This document shows, piece after piece, positions 56,781-64,000 of a DNA stretch of 64,000 nt. This DNA comes from CAVUXJ01 sp963814975 (GTDB lineage Bacteria; Acidobacteriota; Vicinamibacteria; Vicinamibacterales; CAVVIG01), in assembly GCA_963814975.1 (NCBI GenBank), contig CAWFFB010000012.1, forward strand, positions 1 to 64,000, in the 5' to 3' direction. The translations under genes and the position numbers were made by a program. Position 1 is the stretch's first letter, and every line of letters begins with the position of its first letter. The notes under the pieces are model-generated. The model saw nothing but the letters and a program-made list of their open reading frames with translations, made no database searches and was not told the DNA's origin.

Positions 56781-57696
56781 AAATCCCCCGCTTGCGCAAA
56801 AACCTGACAATCCCCCGCCAGCTCAAGTCGAATCGAGCTGCCAGCTCATAGGCACGTGCTTCCTTTTCGTCCATGCCGCGGCACAGCTCCCGGCGCAGCG
56901 CCGCCACGAAAAACTCTTCGCGCGCTTCGTCGCTTTCCTCGCGCGCAAGCGACGCCTGTGCGATGTTCAGGACGGAATCGAGGTGCTCGCTCATCTCGGT
57001 GAGATGGGGATCGCTCGGCCCGTGCGGCCCGAAATGCGTGAGAAAGAGTGTGTCGGGGCGCCAGGCCGCGATGCGAGCGAGGCTGCCGCGCCACAGGTCG
57101 ACGTCGATGTCCGGCGGGGGCGTCGGTGGCAGGACATATTCGTGGGGCCGCCGCTTGACTCCGGCCGTATCACCGACAAATGCGATCCCGGTCTCGGCGC
57201 TGAAATAGCTCACGTGGTGTGATGCGTGGCCCGGCGTGTATGCCACCTCCAGGGTGCGTCCGCCTTCCGTCACCCGCTCGCCACCCGCCAACGGCATGAT
57301 GGTAGACGAAGGCACCGGGAGCACATCACCCCACAGCCGCTCCATCGCGTCACCGTACAGCCGGGCCGCGCTGGCCAATAGTTTCTCGGGATTGCTGAGG
57401 TGCGCGGCTCCCCTCTCGTGCACGTAGACCCGCAGCCGCGGATTCTGTCGAACCATGGTGCCTACGCCGCCTGCGTGGTCCAGGTGGATGTGCGTCAGCA
57501 GCACTGCGGTGACGTCGCTATTCGAAATCCCGGCGGCACCGAGCTCTTGCCAGAGTGTTGGCAGGCTGCTGCTGGGGCCGGGATCCACCAGGGCGACACC
57601 TCCGGCTCCACGAAGTACCGCCGTGGCGATGATCCGAGGAGTCGCTTGAAACTGGAGATCGAGAAACGATACGCCGGCGGCGAGCGGTGTGAGCAT
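56779..57696 (-). CDS. metallo-beta-lactamase-fold hydrolase
   Basis: 305 residues from the ATG at 57696. The ATG at 57732 lies inside a TATAAT hexamer and is rejected. Zinc ligands THIHLDHAGG (HxHxDH), H in TPGHASHHVSYF, D in FVGDTAG and a final H in LTHFGPHG are present, so both metal sites look complete. The C-terminal 80 residues (EESDEAREEFFVAALRREL) form a helical extension. Glyoxalase II/lactonase-like enzymes share this fold; the substrate is unknown. Convergent with the PilZ gene. Confidence 0.9.
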   Translation of the reverse strand: MLTPLAAGVSFLDLQFQATPRIIATAVLRGAGGVALVDPGPSSSLPTLWQELGAAGISNSDVTAVLLTHIHLDHAGGVGTMVRQNPRLRVYVHERGAAHLSNPEKLLASAARLYGDAMERLWGDVLPVPSSTIMPLAGGERVTEGGRTLEVAYTPGHASHHVSYFSAETGIAFVGDTAGVKRRPHEYVLPPTPPPDIDVDLWRGSLARIAAWRPDTLFLTHFGPHGPSDPHLTEMSEHLDSVLNIAQASLAREESDEAREEFFVAALRRELCRGMDEKEARAYELAARFDLSWRGIVRFLRKRGI

Positions 57697-57730
57697 GGGA
57701 GGTCCGTGGACGATGAGGATCGGCAGCCGC

Positions 57731-57736
57731 ATTATA
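57731..57736 (-). promoter_or_regulatory. -10 hexamer of the MBL hydrolase gene
   Basis: Minus strand TATAAT, about 35 bases upstream of the ATG at 57696, which supports the shorter start. The -35 is weak. Confidence 0.5.
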
Positions 57737-57892
57737 TAGGGAGATGCGATGCGGCCACCGTCGGGTGATTCCTGCCACGCGACTTAAGTGATATTGTCGT
57801 ACTTTCCGCGCGCCCGAGAGTCGGCATTTCGACGCGACGCGGTTCCCACCGAATTTCCCAGCGATTGTTCGCCGCGTAAAAGGAACCTGGCG

Positions 57893-58660
57893 TTGGTCCG
57901 CGCAAGTGGTCTGTCAGACGTCGGTCGCGTGCGCAAGACGAACGAAGATGCGTTCGTCGCCGATCCGGACGTGCGGCTGTTCGCCGTCGCCGACGGCATG
58001 GGCGGCCATGGCGCCGGCGAGGTGGCGTCGCGGCTCGCGATTGAAGCCGTCAGCGCATTCATCCGGCGATCGGCCGAGAACACCGATTTCTCGTGGCCGT
58101 GCGACATCGATCGAACCTTGTCCTTCGACGGCAACCGGCTTCGTTCGGCGATTTATCTGGCCAACCGCCACATCTTTCGTGCATCGGAGACAAACGCCGA
58201 GTACCGAGGGATGGGCACCACCATCGTCGGCCTGCTCGTCAACGGGTCGCGCATGTCGATCGGCCACGTAGGCGACAGCCGTCTCTACGTGTTCGACGGC
58301 GGGAAGCTGGAGCAGGTCACCCAAGACGATTCGTGGGTGGCGACCGTCCTCGCCCGGGACCCGGAGATCGGCCCGGCCGACATCGCACGACATCCGATGC
58401 GCCACGTGCTGACCAGCGTCCTGGGCGCGCGGGAGCATGTCGACATCCACATCACCGAGCGTGACTTGAAGGGGGGCGAGGTCATCCTGCTCTGCAGCGA
58501 CGGGTTACATGGTGTGATGGACAGCGATGCCGTTCGGGACGTGCTCCTCGGTGCACGTGACGTGGAAGGCGCGGCGCGCCAACTGGTCGAGGCGGCGATG
58601 GCACGCGGCAGCCGCGACAACGTGACGGCACTGATCGTCCGCTACGAAGCGGATACCTGA
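57893..58660 (+). CDS. PP2C-family serine/threonine phosphatase
   Basis: 255 residues from the TTG at 57893, chosen because AAAAGGA lies eight bases upstream and the first conserved residues follow at once. Motifs: ASGLSDVGRVRKTNEDAF, VADGMGGHGAGEVAS (metal ligands D, G), GTTIVGLL, IGHVGDSRLYVF, LCSDGLHGVM and SRDNVTALIV. All metal-binding aspartates are present. It dephosphorylates Ser/Thr-phosphorylated proteins; no Hanks-type kinase is in the window. Divergent from the MBL hydrolase. Confidence 0.94.
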   Translation: MVRASGLSDVGRVRKTNEDAFVADPDVRLFAVADGMGGHGAGEVASRLAIEAVSAFIRRSAENTDFSWPCDIDRTLSFDGNRLRSAIYLANRHIFRASETNAEYRGMGTTIVGLLVNGSRMSIGHVGDSRLYVFDGGKLEQVTQDDSWVATVLARDPEIGPADIARHPMRHVLTSVLGAREHVDIHITERDLKGGEVILLCSDGLHGVMDSDAVRDVLLGARDVEGAARQLVEAAMARGSRDNVTALIVRYEADT

Positions 58661-58756
58661 GCCCTCAAGTCTGTAGCTCTCAGCTTTCAGCTCCTCTCGG
58701 CTTTCAGCGTTCGGCTCTCAGCTGTCATCTGGGGCTAGCAACGTTGGAGGCTTGAG
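58661..58756. repeat. heptamer arrays between convergent PP2C and DUF4126 genes
   Basis: AGCTCTC, AGCTTTC in seven-base phase on the left, then TTCGGCT and CTCAGCT further on. The array is mostly direct, with a weak inverted part at the right end (GGAGGCTTGAGA pairing with CTCAAGTCT). Confidence 0.7.
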
Positions 58757-58759
58757 ACA

Positions 58760-59341
58760 TCACACGTGAGATGACCGGCGCCCCAAGCGGCTGCGCGCTG
58801 CTCGGATCAGTACCGTCGCAAAGGCGATGATAGCAACGAGCAGACAGATCGCCACGGCCAGCGCCAGCAGCGGGTGCTGAATCGCCGCATACGTCAGGCC
58901 GATCGCGAAGGCGTCTTCGACCAGGCTGAGGGCCCAGTTACTGAAGGGCTCCGGGCTCGTGTTCGCGACAGCGCGCGTCCCCGCCTTCCCGAGATGGGTC
59001 GTCATCGCCACCGATCCTCCGACGAGAACCGCGGCGATCTGCGCTTCAGCCGAGGCGTCGCCAAGGGCCGTCACGGCGACCAGCGCACCGCCCAGCGGAC
59101 GCACGAGCGTGTGGACCGTGTCCCAGAGGGAATCGAACCAGGGCACTTTGTCCGCAACGAATTCGACGACATACATCACCAGGGCGATCGTGATGATCAA
59201 CGGATGCTCGAAGGCCCTGAACTGATCCGGCAGCGCGACGATGTGGAAGCGCGAGCACAGCCCCAGCACGGCGACGGTCGCATAGAGATTGATGCCGGAG
59301 GCGAACGCGAAAGGGATGGTGCGCCCGAAGGCCTCTAACAT
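58760..59341 (-). CDS. DUF4126-family membrane protein
   Basis: 193 residues. Hydrophobic segments at about 10-30, 48-65, 100-115 and 150-180. The opening FGRTIPFAFASGINLYATV and the central VVEFVADKVPWFDSLWDTVHT with AVLVGGSVAMTTHLGKAGTR are characteristic of DUF4126, a family without known function. Divergent/convergent context gives no further hint: it lies between the PP2C and TPR genes. Confidence 0.85.
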   Translation of the reverse strand: MLEAFGRTIPFAFASGINLYATVAVLGLCSRFHIVALPDQFRAFEHPLIITIALVMYVVEFVADKVPWFDSLWDTVHTLVRPLGGALVAVTALGDASAEAQIAAVLVGGSVAMTTHLGKAGTRAVANTSPEPFSNWALSLVEDAFAIGLTYAAIQHPLLALAVAICLLVAIIAFATVLIRAARSRLGRRSSHV

Positions 59342-59386
59342 ACCGGGTTCCTGATCTATTCGCGCACCGCGGACGTGACAATCAGC

Positions 59387-60010
59387 CTAGCCGCCGCGCT
59401 GAAGAATGGCCAGGTGCACACGGGCAACCCGGTTCATGTAGCCGCCGACCGATGCGTACCGGTCCGCGGCCGCCGTTGTCATGTGGGTGAGCGCGTCGGC
59501 CTTCCGTCCGGTCGCTTCGTAATACAACCCGACATAGAGATGGGCATAAAACTCCGACGCCGGGCTCCCACCTCCTGCCGCCAGCACCTTCTCTGGACCG
59601 ATCGTGCCCCTGAACATCTCGTAGACTTCGCGCATCGGAACGCGCGAATCGGGGCCCACCGGCAACAAGGCCGCCCTGGCGCGCTCGGGGGACTCCGCGC
59701 GTGCCACGCAGAGAAAGTGCCACGCTGCGTTTTCAACGTCGTCCGGGTTCACAGTGCGATGGGATTCGAACTGCGCGCGGCAGTCGCGGTACCGGCCGGC
59801 GTAATACAGTGCAATGCCCCGCTGCCAAAGCTGGGGCGCGTAATCCGGCGCGAGCTTCACGACGTTGTCGAACTCTGCGGCCGACTCCGCCACACGACCA
59901 GCCTGAAAGTGCGCAGTAGCCCGGGCGAGCGCTCGCTCTGCCGCGGGCTGCGCCTGGGCCGTACAGGCAAGCGCGAAGATCGCCCAGAGGAGGAACAGGT
60001 GACGCATCAT
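59387..60010 (-). CDS. TPR-repeat secreted protein
   Basis: 207 residues starting MMRHLFLLWAIFALACTAQAQ, a signal peptide (the Cys at residue 16 is not in a good lipobox). About four TPR-like helix pairs follow (LARATAHFQAGRVAESAAEF, LWQRGIALYYAGRYRDCRAQ, AHLYVGLYYEATGRKADALT). It probably scaffolds periplasmic or outer-membrane proteins. Its start overlaps the stop of the upstream PQQ-like propeller gene (TGATG), so the two are made together. Confidence 0.82.
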   Translation of the reverse strand: MMRHLFLLWAIFALACTAQAQPAAERALARATAHFQAGRVAESAAEFDNVVKLAPDYAPQLWQRGIALYYAGRYRDCRAQFESHRTVNPDDVENAAWHFLCVARAESPERARAALLPVGPDSRVPMREVYEMFRGTIGPEKVLAAGGGSPASEFYAHLYVGLYYEATGRKADALTHMTTAAADRYASVGGYMNRVARVHLAILQRGG

Positions 60011-61242
60011 CGGCGGAGATCCAGGCACACAAGCGTGTTGTCGTTGCGGACGTAAACGAATCCATCGGCGATCGCCGGGTACGCGCGGACGGTCGCCGGG
60101 AGGATCTGCGCCCGCGCCAGCGGTCGAAACGCTTCGGGCGACGCTGGGACAAGAAGCAGCTCGCCGCTTTCCCGCATGATCAGCAATCGGTTGCCAACCA
60201 GCGTCACGCTGCCGGCGCGGAACCGATCTTCGCTCCAACGAACCTTTCCCGTCGCCAGCTCCACGGCCCGGAAGCTCGGCCCGAACTCCTGACGGCCGTG
60301 AAACCCGTACAGATGTCCGTCGTAGTAGACGCTCGTCGCGTAGTGATTCGAGAGCACATCGTCGGACGCCCAGACATCGACCAGCGCACTTTTTTCCAGG
60401 CGCAGCACCGCGGCGCCCGGCCCATACTCCGCCGATACGAAGATCCGGTCTCCGATCACGAGCGGCGTCGCCACATTGACCGACGCGGCCAGCCTCGCCC
60501 GCCACGGCCGTTGAAACTGGACGGTGCCGGTTGCCGGATCGAGCCCCACCAGACCGTTCCGGGTGAGAAAAATCGCGTATCGGCGTCCGCCGATCGTCGC
60601 GCCGGTCGCCGAGGAATAGCTCGCAGCATCGTCGGTGGCCGTCCAGAGCACCTTGCCGCTCTTCGCATCGAACGCCACGATGCCCGCTTTCTTGCCGCCG
60701 ATGTTGGCGAGCAGCGCGCCGCCCTCGACGAGCGGCGAACCGGCGGCGCCAAAGTAACCCTTCGAGACGCCAAATCGCGCCGCGGTGTCTTCACTCCAGA
60801 TGCGCTTGCCGTCGGCGAGCCCGATCGCGTGAAGCTGCCCCTGGGCGCCGAATGTGTAGACCACACCGTTTGCCACGACCGGCACTGCCCGCGGCCCCTC
60901 GTCGAACCCGAAGTCGTCGCGATACGACGTCGGATACGAATACCGCCATTGGCTCGCTCCCGAGCGCGGATCGAGCGCCTCAACCAGCTCACTACCCGCC
61001 ACACGATGAAAGAGGATCAGACGCCCCTGCGCCACGACCGGACCGCTCAATCCCGCTCCGATCGTTTTCCGCCAGACCACCGTCGGGCCGCCGGGGCTCC
61101 ACGCCTCGAGGAGCGCCGGGCCGCGAGAGGCACCGTTTCTATCCGGGCCGAGAAATTGCGGCCAGTCGTCGGCGGCCGTCTGCGTCGCCGCGAGGGCGAG
61201 CGCGACTATCACTGACCCGATCATGGAGCGTCGATTGGTCAT
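60007..61242 (-). CDS. PQQ-like beta-propeller protein (first copy)
   Basis: 411 residues, signal peptide about 1-24 (VIVALALAATQTAAD), then six or more propeller blades of the PQQ-enzyme-repeat type, each ending in a W-rich strand (WPQFLGPDRNGAS, GKRIWSEDTAA, GKVLWTATDDAA, GKVRWSEDRF). The DWPQFLGPDRNGAS opening is common in these proteins. No PQQ-ligand set or catalytic Asp of quinoprotein dehydrogenases is evident, so it is likely a binding/scaffold protein. Related to the neighbour at 61324-62716. Confidence 0.9.
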   Translation of the reverse strand: MTNRRSMIGSVIVALALAATQTAADDWPQFLGPDRNGASRGPALLEAWSPGGPTVVWRKTIGAGLSGPVVAQGRLILFHRVAGSELVEALDPRSGASQWRYSYPTSYRDDFGFDEGPRAVPVVANGVVYTFGAQGQLHAIGLADGKRIWSEDTAARFGVSKGYFGAAGSPLVEGGALLANIGGKKAGIVAFDAKSGKVLWTATDDAASYSSATGATIGGRRYAIFLTRNGLVGLDPATGTVQFQRPWRARLAASVNVATPLVIGDRIFVSAEYGPGAAVLRLEKSALVDVWASDDVLSNHYATSVYYDGHLYGFHGRQEFGPSFRAVELATGKVRWSEDRFRAGSVTLVGNRLLIMRESGELLLVPASPEAFRPLARAQILPATVRAYPAIADGFVYVRNDNTLVCLDLRR

Positions 61243-61323
61243 GTCGGTTCAACCCGGGTGCTCGTCCTGTTTCCCGAACAGCATCATAATGTAACAGCGT
61301 CTGGGGTTCGGCGCGTGAGACGA

Positions 61324-62716
61324 CTACGCTCGCAGGTCGTAACACAGCAGCCGTGGACCGTCCCGCCCCAGCAGATCGCGCGAATTCTGCACGACGTACA
61401 GCAGGCCGCGACTGAGCACGGGGAGCCCCCATGATTCACGCGCCGGGAACAGCCAAGCCCGCGACACCTGCCGGTAGCCCTTCGGCGTCAGCTCCATCCA
61501 CAGCAGGTGCCCCAACTCTCCCAGCGCCAGGAACTGGCCGTCCGCTGCCAAGAGCGATCCGCGAAGCGTTCCCAGGACCTGTTGCTGCCTGCTGCCGCGC
61601 AGCTCGAAGGTTTCCGTCCATTCCGGAGTCTCACGCCACACCACCTTGCCGCTTGCGGCGTCGAGGCACGCCAGCGAGGCGTCCGGCTCGTTCCGACCGT
61701 CGAACCCGTAAAGATAGCCATCGCGATATATCGCGGTATTGAAGTGCAGGCCGAATTCCTGCGTCGTCCACAGCACCCTGTGCGTGAAGTCGGGCCGCAC
61801 CTCGACGAGCGCGCTTCCCGTGCGATAGCTCGCCGAGATGAACACCTTGTTGTCGAACACCACGGGGCAGGACGCATTCACCGACTCGCGCGTGCGGCTG
61901 CGCCACGGCACGACGAAATCCACGCGGCCGTCCGCCGGGTCGATCGACATGAGCCCGCCCGTCGGAGGGCTCGATTCGCCACCTGCAAAAACGAACACGC
62001 GACGCCTGCCGTGCATCTACCGCCGGCACCGGCGAGGCGTAACTCGGCCCCCATTCTTTGCCCGCACGCCATGCTTCGCGTCCGGTCGCCTTGTCCAACC
62101 CGGCGACGCAGGGTCCTCCGGGTGCACCGACGTTGACGATCAGGAAGCGGCCCTCGACCAACGGCGTGGATGCGGTCCCGAAGAAGTCCTGCGGCACTTT
62201 GTACTCGGCCCGCAGATCCCGCTTCCATACCACCTTGCCCGATCCAAGATCGAGACAGTGAATCTTCCCTTCGGCGCCGACCGCATACACCCTGCCCTCG
62301 TCGATGACCGGGCTCGATCGTGGCCCGTTGTTGTAGCCGTAGCGATCCTCGAAGGCCGTGGGGTACCGAAACTGCCACTGGCTTGACGCCGTCTCCGGGT
62401 GCAAACACTCCACGACCTCCTCGTTTCCAAGTCGATGGAGGAACACAAGGCGCTCGCCCGAAACCGCCGGCGAGGCGTACCCCGAACCTTTGGGGAACTC
62501 CCACACGAGCGGCGGCGGCAGCATCCGGCTCAGCCTTGTTTCGGTCGACGTCGCGTTGTGCGACGGCCCCAGAAACGCCGGCCAGTCGTGGGTCACCGCC
62601 TCTTTCGATAACGGCTTCGGCTTTCGATGAACGCGGGGTTGCCCAAAGGCAGCTCGCCCGGCCAGGGCCTGGGCGGCCAGCGCCTGCATTAGCGAACGCC
62701 GTGAAATCAAGGACAT
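61324..62716 (-). CDS. PQQ-like beta-propeller protein (second copy, Tat-exported, one frameshift)
   Basis: 463 residues after removing one extra G near 62017 (PVPAV joins MHGRRRVFVF). Twin-arginine-like signal ISRRSLMQALAAQALAGRAA at the N-terminus. Propeller blades follow with HDWPAFLGPSHNATS, GKVVWKRDLRAEY and GKVVWRETPEWTE. The family opening (WP-x-FLGP) is shared with the copy at 60007-61242, which has a Sec-type signal. Possible paralogue pair with different export routes. The unshifted longer ORF is an artefact. Confidence 0.88.
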
Positions 62717-62741
62717 GGCCGTCGTGATCTTACTCCCACGA

Positions 62742-62747
62742 GATAAT
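62742..62747 (+). promoter_or_regulatory. candidate -10 of the coiled-coil protein gene (leaderless)
   Basis: GATAAT five bases before the ATG at 62753, in the short gap after the divergent propeller gene. No Shine-Dalgarno. Tentative. Confidence 0.28.
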
Positions 62748-62752
62748 GGGTC

Positions 62753-63548
62753 ATGGCGCCCGTGGAATCGAGCATCGACGACCTCTATAAACGACCTCTG
62801 AGCGAGTTCGTTGCCGAGCGCACCAGGCTGGCCAAGACACTCACTGGCCCCGAAGCCCAGCGCGTGAAGGCGCTGAAGAAGCCGACGGTGGTGCCGTGGG
62901 CCGTGAACCAGGTGTACTGGCACGCACGGCCCGTTTACGATCGCCTCGCCAAGAGCGGCGCCGCACTCCGAAGTGCGCAGGTCGCGGCGCTGAGCGGCCG
63001 CCCGGCGAACGTACGAGGGGCGAACGAGGCGCATCGTAAGGCGATTTCCGAGGCCGTCGCCGAAGGGATGCGCCTGGCGTCTCGTGCCGACGCGCATCCG
63101 GGTGCCGATGAACTCGCGAGAATGTTCGAATCGGTCTCTCTGACACCCGATCCGCCTGAACTTCCGGGCCGGCTGGTACAGCCATTCGCGCCTCCCGGAT
63201 TCGAAGCGCTCGCGGGCATCGCCATCAAGCCGGTTGCGCGCGAGCGGCCTGCGTACTGCGCCGGTCGGGTCTGCGCCTTCCGCAGTGCCTTCACGCCCGA
63301 CTCTTGTCACACCTGCGCCAGCCGTGCGCGTCGCGGAAACCAGGGAGCGCGAACGCAAGCGGGCCGCGGCCGAGCGTCAGAAGAAAGCGGCCATTCAGAA
63401 GGCGGAGACCGCCCTGCGCCGCGCCACTGCGGCTGAAGCGCGAGCTCGCCAGGCATGGGAACACGCCCGAGACGAGCGGCAGAACGCAGCGAGCACCCTT
63501 GCCGAACTGCAGGCCAGCGACGGCCGCCTCACACCTCGAGCCGATTGA
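62753..63548 (+). CDS. conserved hypothetical protein with C-terminal coiled coil (one frameshift)
   Basis: 264 residues after removing one extra base near 63255. The N-terminal part (SIDDLYKRPLSEFVAERTRL, KKPTVVPWAVNQVYW, RPVYDRLAKSGAALRSAQ) looks like a conserved helical domain; a Pro/Ala-rich linker leads to a long charged coiled coil (VAETRERERKRAAAERQKKA). No signal peptide. Function unknown. The 3' end overlaps the convergent murI by 20 bases. Confidence 0.68.
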
Positions 63549-64000
63549 CCTCGACCCCGGGTTCTCCCCACAGACGTTCCAGCGAGGTACGCATAGCACT
63601 GGGGTCGCCGCTCGTGTAGAAAAGCACTCGACCCGCCGCACCGGTCGCAACCCCGTCGCGGCCGTCGGCCAGAACCCTCGCGGTCTGACGCGCGACCGCC
63701 TCCGCCGTGTCGATCAGCGCCACGCCTGGCCCAACCAGATCTTGAAGGGTGTCCCTCAGGAACGGGTAATGGGTACATCCGAGGACAATCGTGTCGGCGC
63801 CACCGGCGAGGAGGGGTGCCGTGTACCGTTGCAGAAGTTCGATTGTGCGCGGCCCGGAAAGCTCGCAGGCCTCCACTTGCTCGACGAGACCGGGACAGCT
63901 CTGGGTGAGAACTTCGATACCCTTGGCGTGACGCTTCATCAAGCTCGCGAAGCGTTCGCCGTCCAATGTCGCGTCGGTTGCCAGCACCCCGACTACGCCG
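63529..64000 (-). CDS. murI: glutamate racemase, partial (5' end outside the window)
   Basis: The C-terminal 157 residues or so; the frame runs open to the window edge, so the N-terminal catalytic Cys domain is missing from view. The C-terminal catalytic cysteine is present in VLGCTHYPFLRDTL, preceded by GGADTI and followed by the usual VALIDTAEAVARQTARVL. It supplies D-glutamate for peptidoglycan. Convergent with the coiled-coil protein gene. Confidence 0.92.
   Translation of the reverse strand, partial: GVVGVLATDATLDGERFASLMKRHAKGIEVLTQSCPGLVEQVEACELSGPRTIELLQRYTAPLLAGGADTIVLGCTHYPFLRDTLQDLVGPGVALIDTAEAVARQTARVLADGRDGVATGAAGRVLFYTSGDPSAMRTSLERLWGEPGVEVNRLEV

Overview
The window is a dense, high-GC, chromosomal segment of a Gram-negative bacterium. 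Intergenic gaps are all below about 230 bases, and no insertion sequence, phage, CRISPR or plasmid signature is visible. The gene set suggests a member of Acidobacteriota, most likely Vicinamibacteria: an outer-membrane TolC/RND/MacAB efflux block with glycine-rich proteins, a TonB-type protein, NtrYX, a long-form IspH, OpcA with a GndA-type dehydrogenase, PQQ-like beta-propeller proteins and several 'conserved hypothetical' proteins. The taxonomic placement is inference from gene content, not proof.

Layout. 1-9.6 kb: initiator tRNA, a TPR-like membrane protein with an RDD protein, glutamate formimidoyltransferase, NtrX/NtrY two-component pair, NrdR, a flippase-like membrane protein, PurC. 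9.6-12 kb: CIRCE-controlled groES-groEL and terminator. 12-25.9 kb: TonB-like protein, geranylgeranyl-reductase-type flavoprotein, TatA, SelB, RNase R, glycerate kinase, FtsEX, GatB, PEP carboxykinase. 26-28.5 kb: ECF sigma, its zinc-finger anti-sigma factor and IspH. 28.5-39.8 kb: Spy-like protein, TolC, RND adaptor and pump, MacA-like adaptor, split MacB (permease and ATPase) and a GNAT acetyltransferase. 39.8-47.3 kb: FolK, a MEDS-domain sensor, an unknown protein, a DksA-type zinc finger, AzgA purine permease, and a TesA-YbbA-YbbP-type operon. 47.4-53.1 kb: pgi-gnd-zwf-opcA sugar-phosphate operon and a cysteine-rich small protein. 53.1-64 kb: TPR-sigma54 activator, PilZ protein, metallo-beta-lactamase-fold hydrolase, PP2C phosphatase, DUF4126 membrane protein, TPR protein and two PQQ-like propeller proteins, a coiled-coil protein and the C-terminal part of glutamate racemase.

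Two properties cut across the whole window. First, 15 genes, including essential ones (groEL, purC, ispH), are interrupted by single-base frameshifts. I count 20 sites; 18 look like one extra base and 2 like one missing base. Removing them restores normal family lengths, so I treat them as assembly or sequencing errors and annotate the intact gene. Second, most intergenic gaps hold a degenerate short tandem array (unit 7, 8 or 9 bases), usually built as two arms that are inverted complements of each other. The unit differs at every locus but the architecture is the same. This is the most unusual feature of the window.

Regulatory signals that can be read directly are a sigma70 promoter flanked by two CIRCE-type inverted repeats before groES, a strong bidirectional terminator after groEL, and several extended -10 elements of the form TGCTAnnnT on the minus strand.
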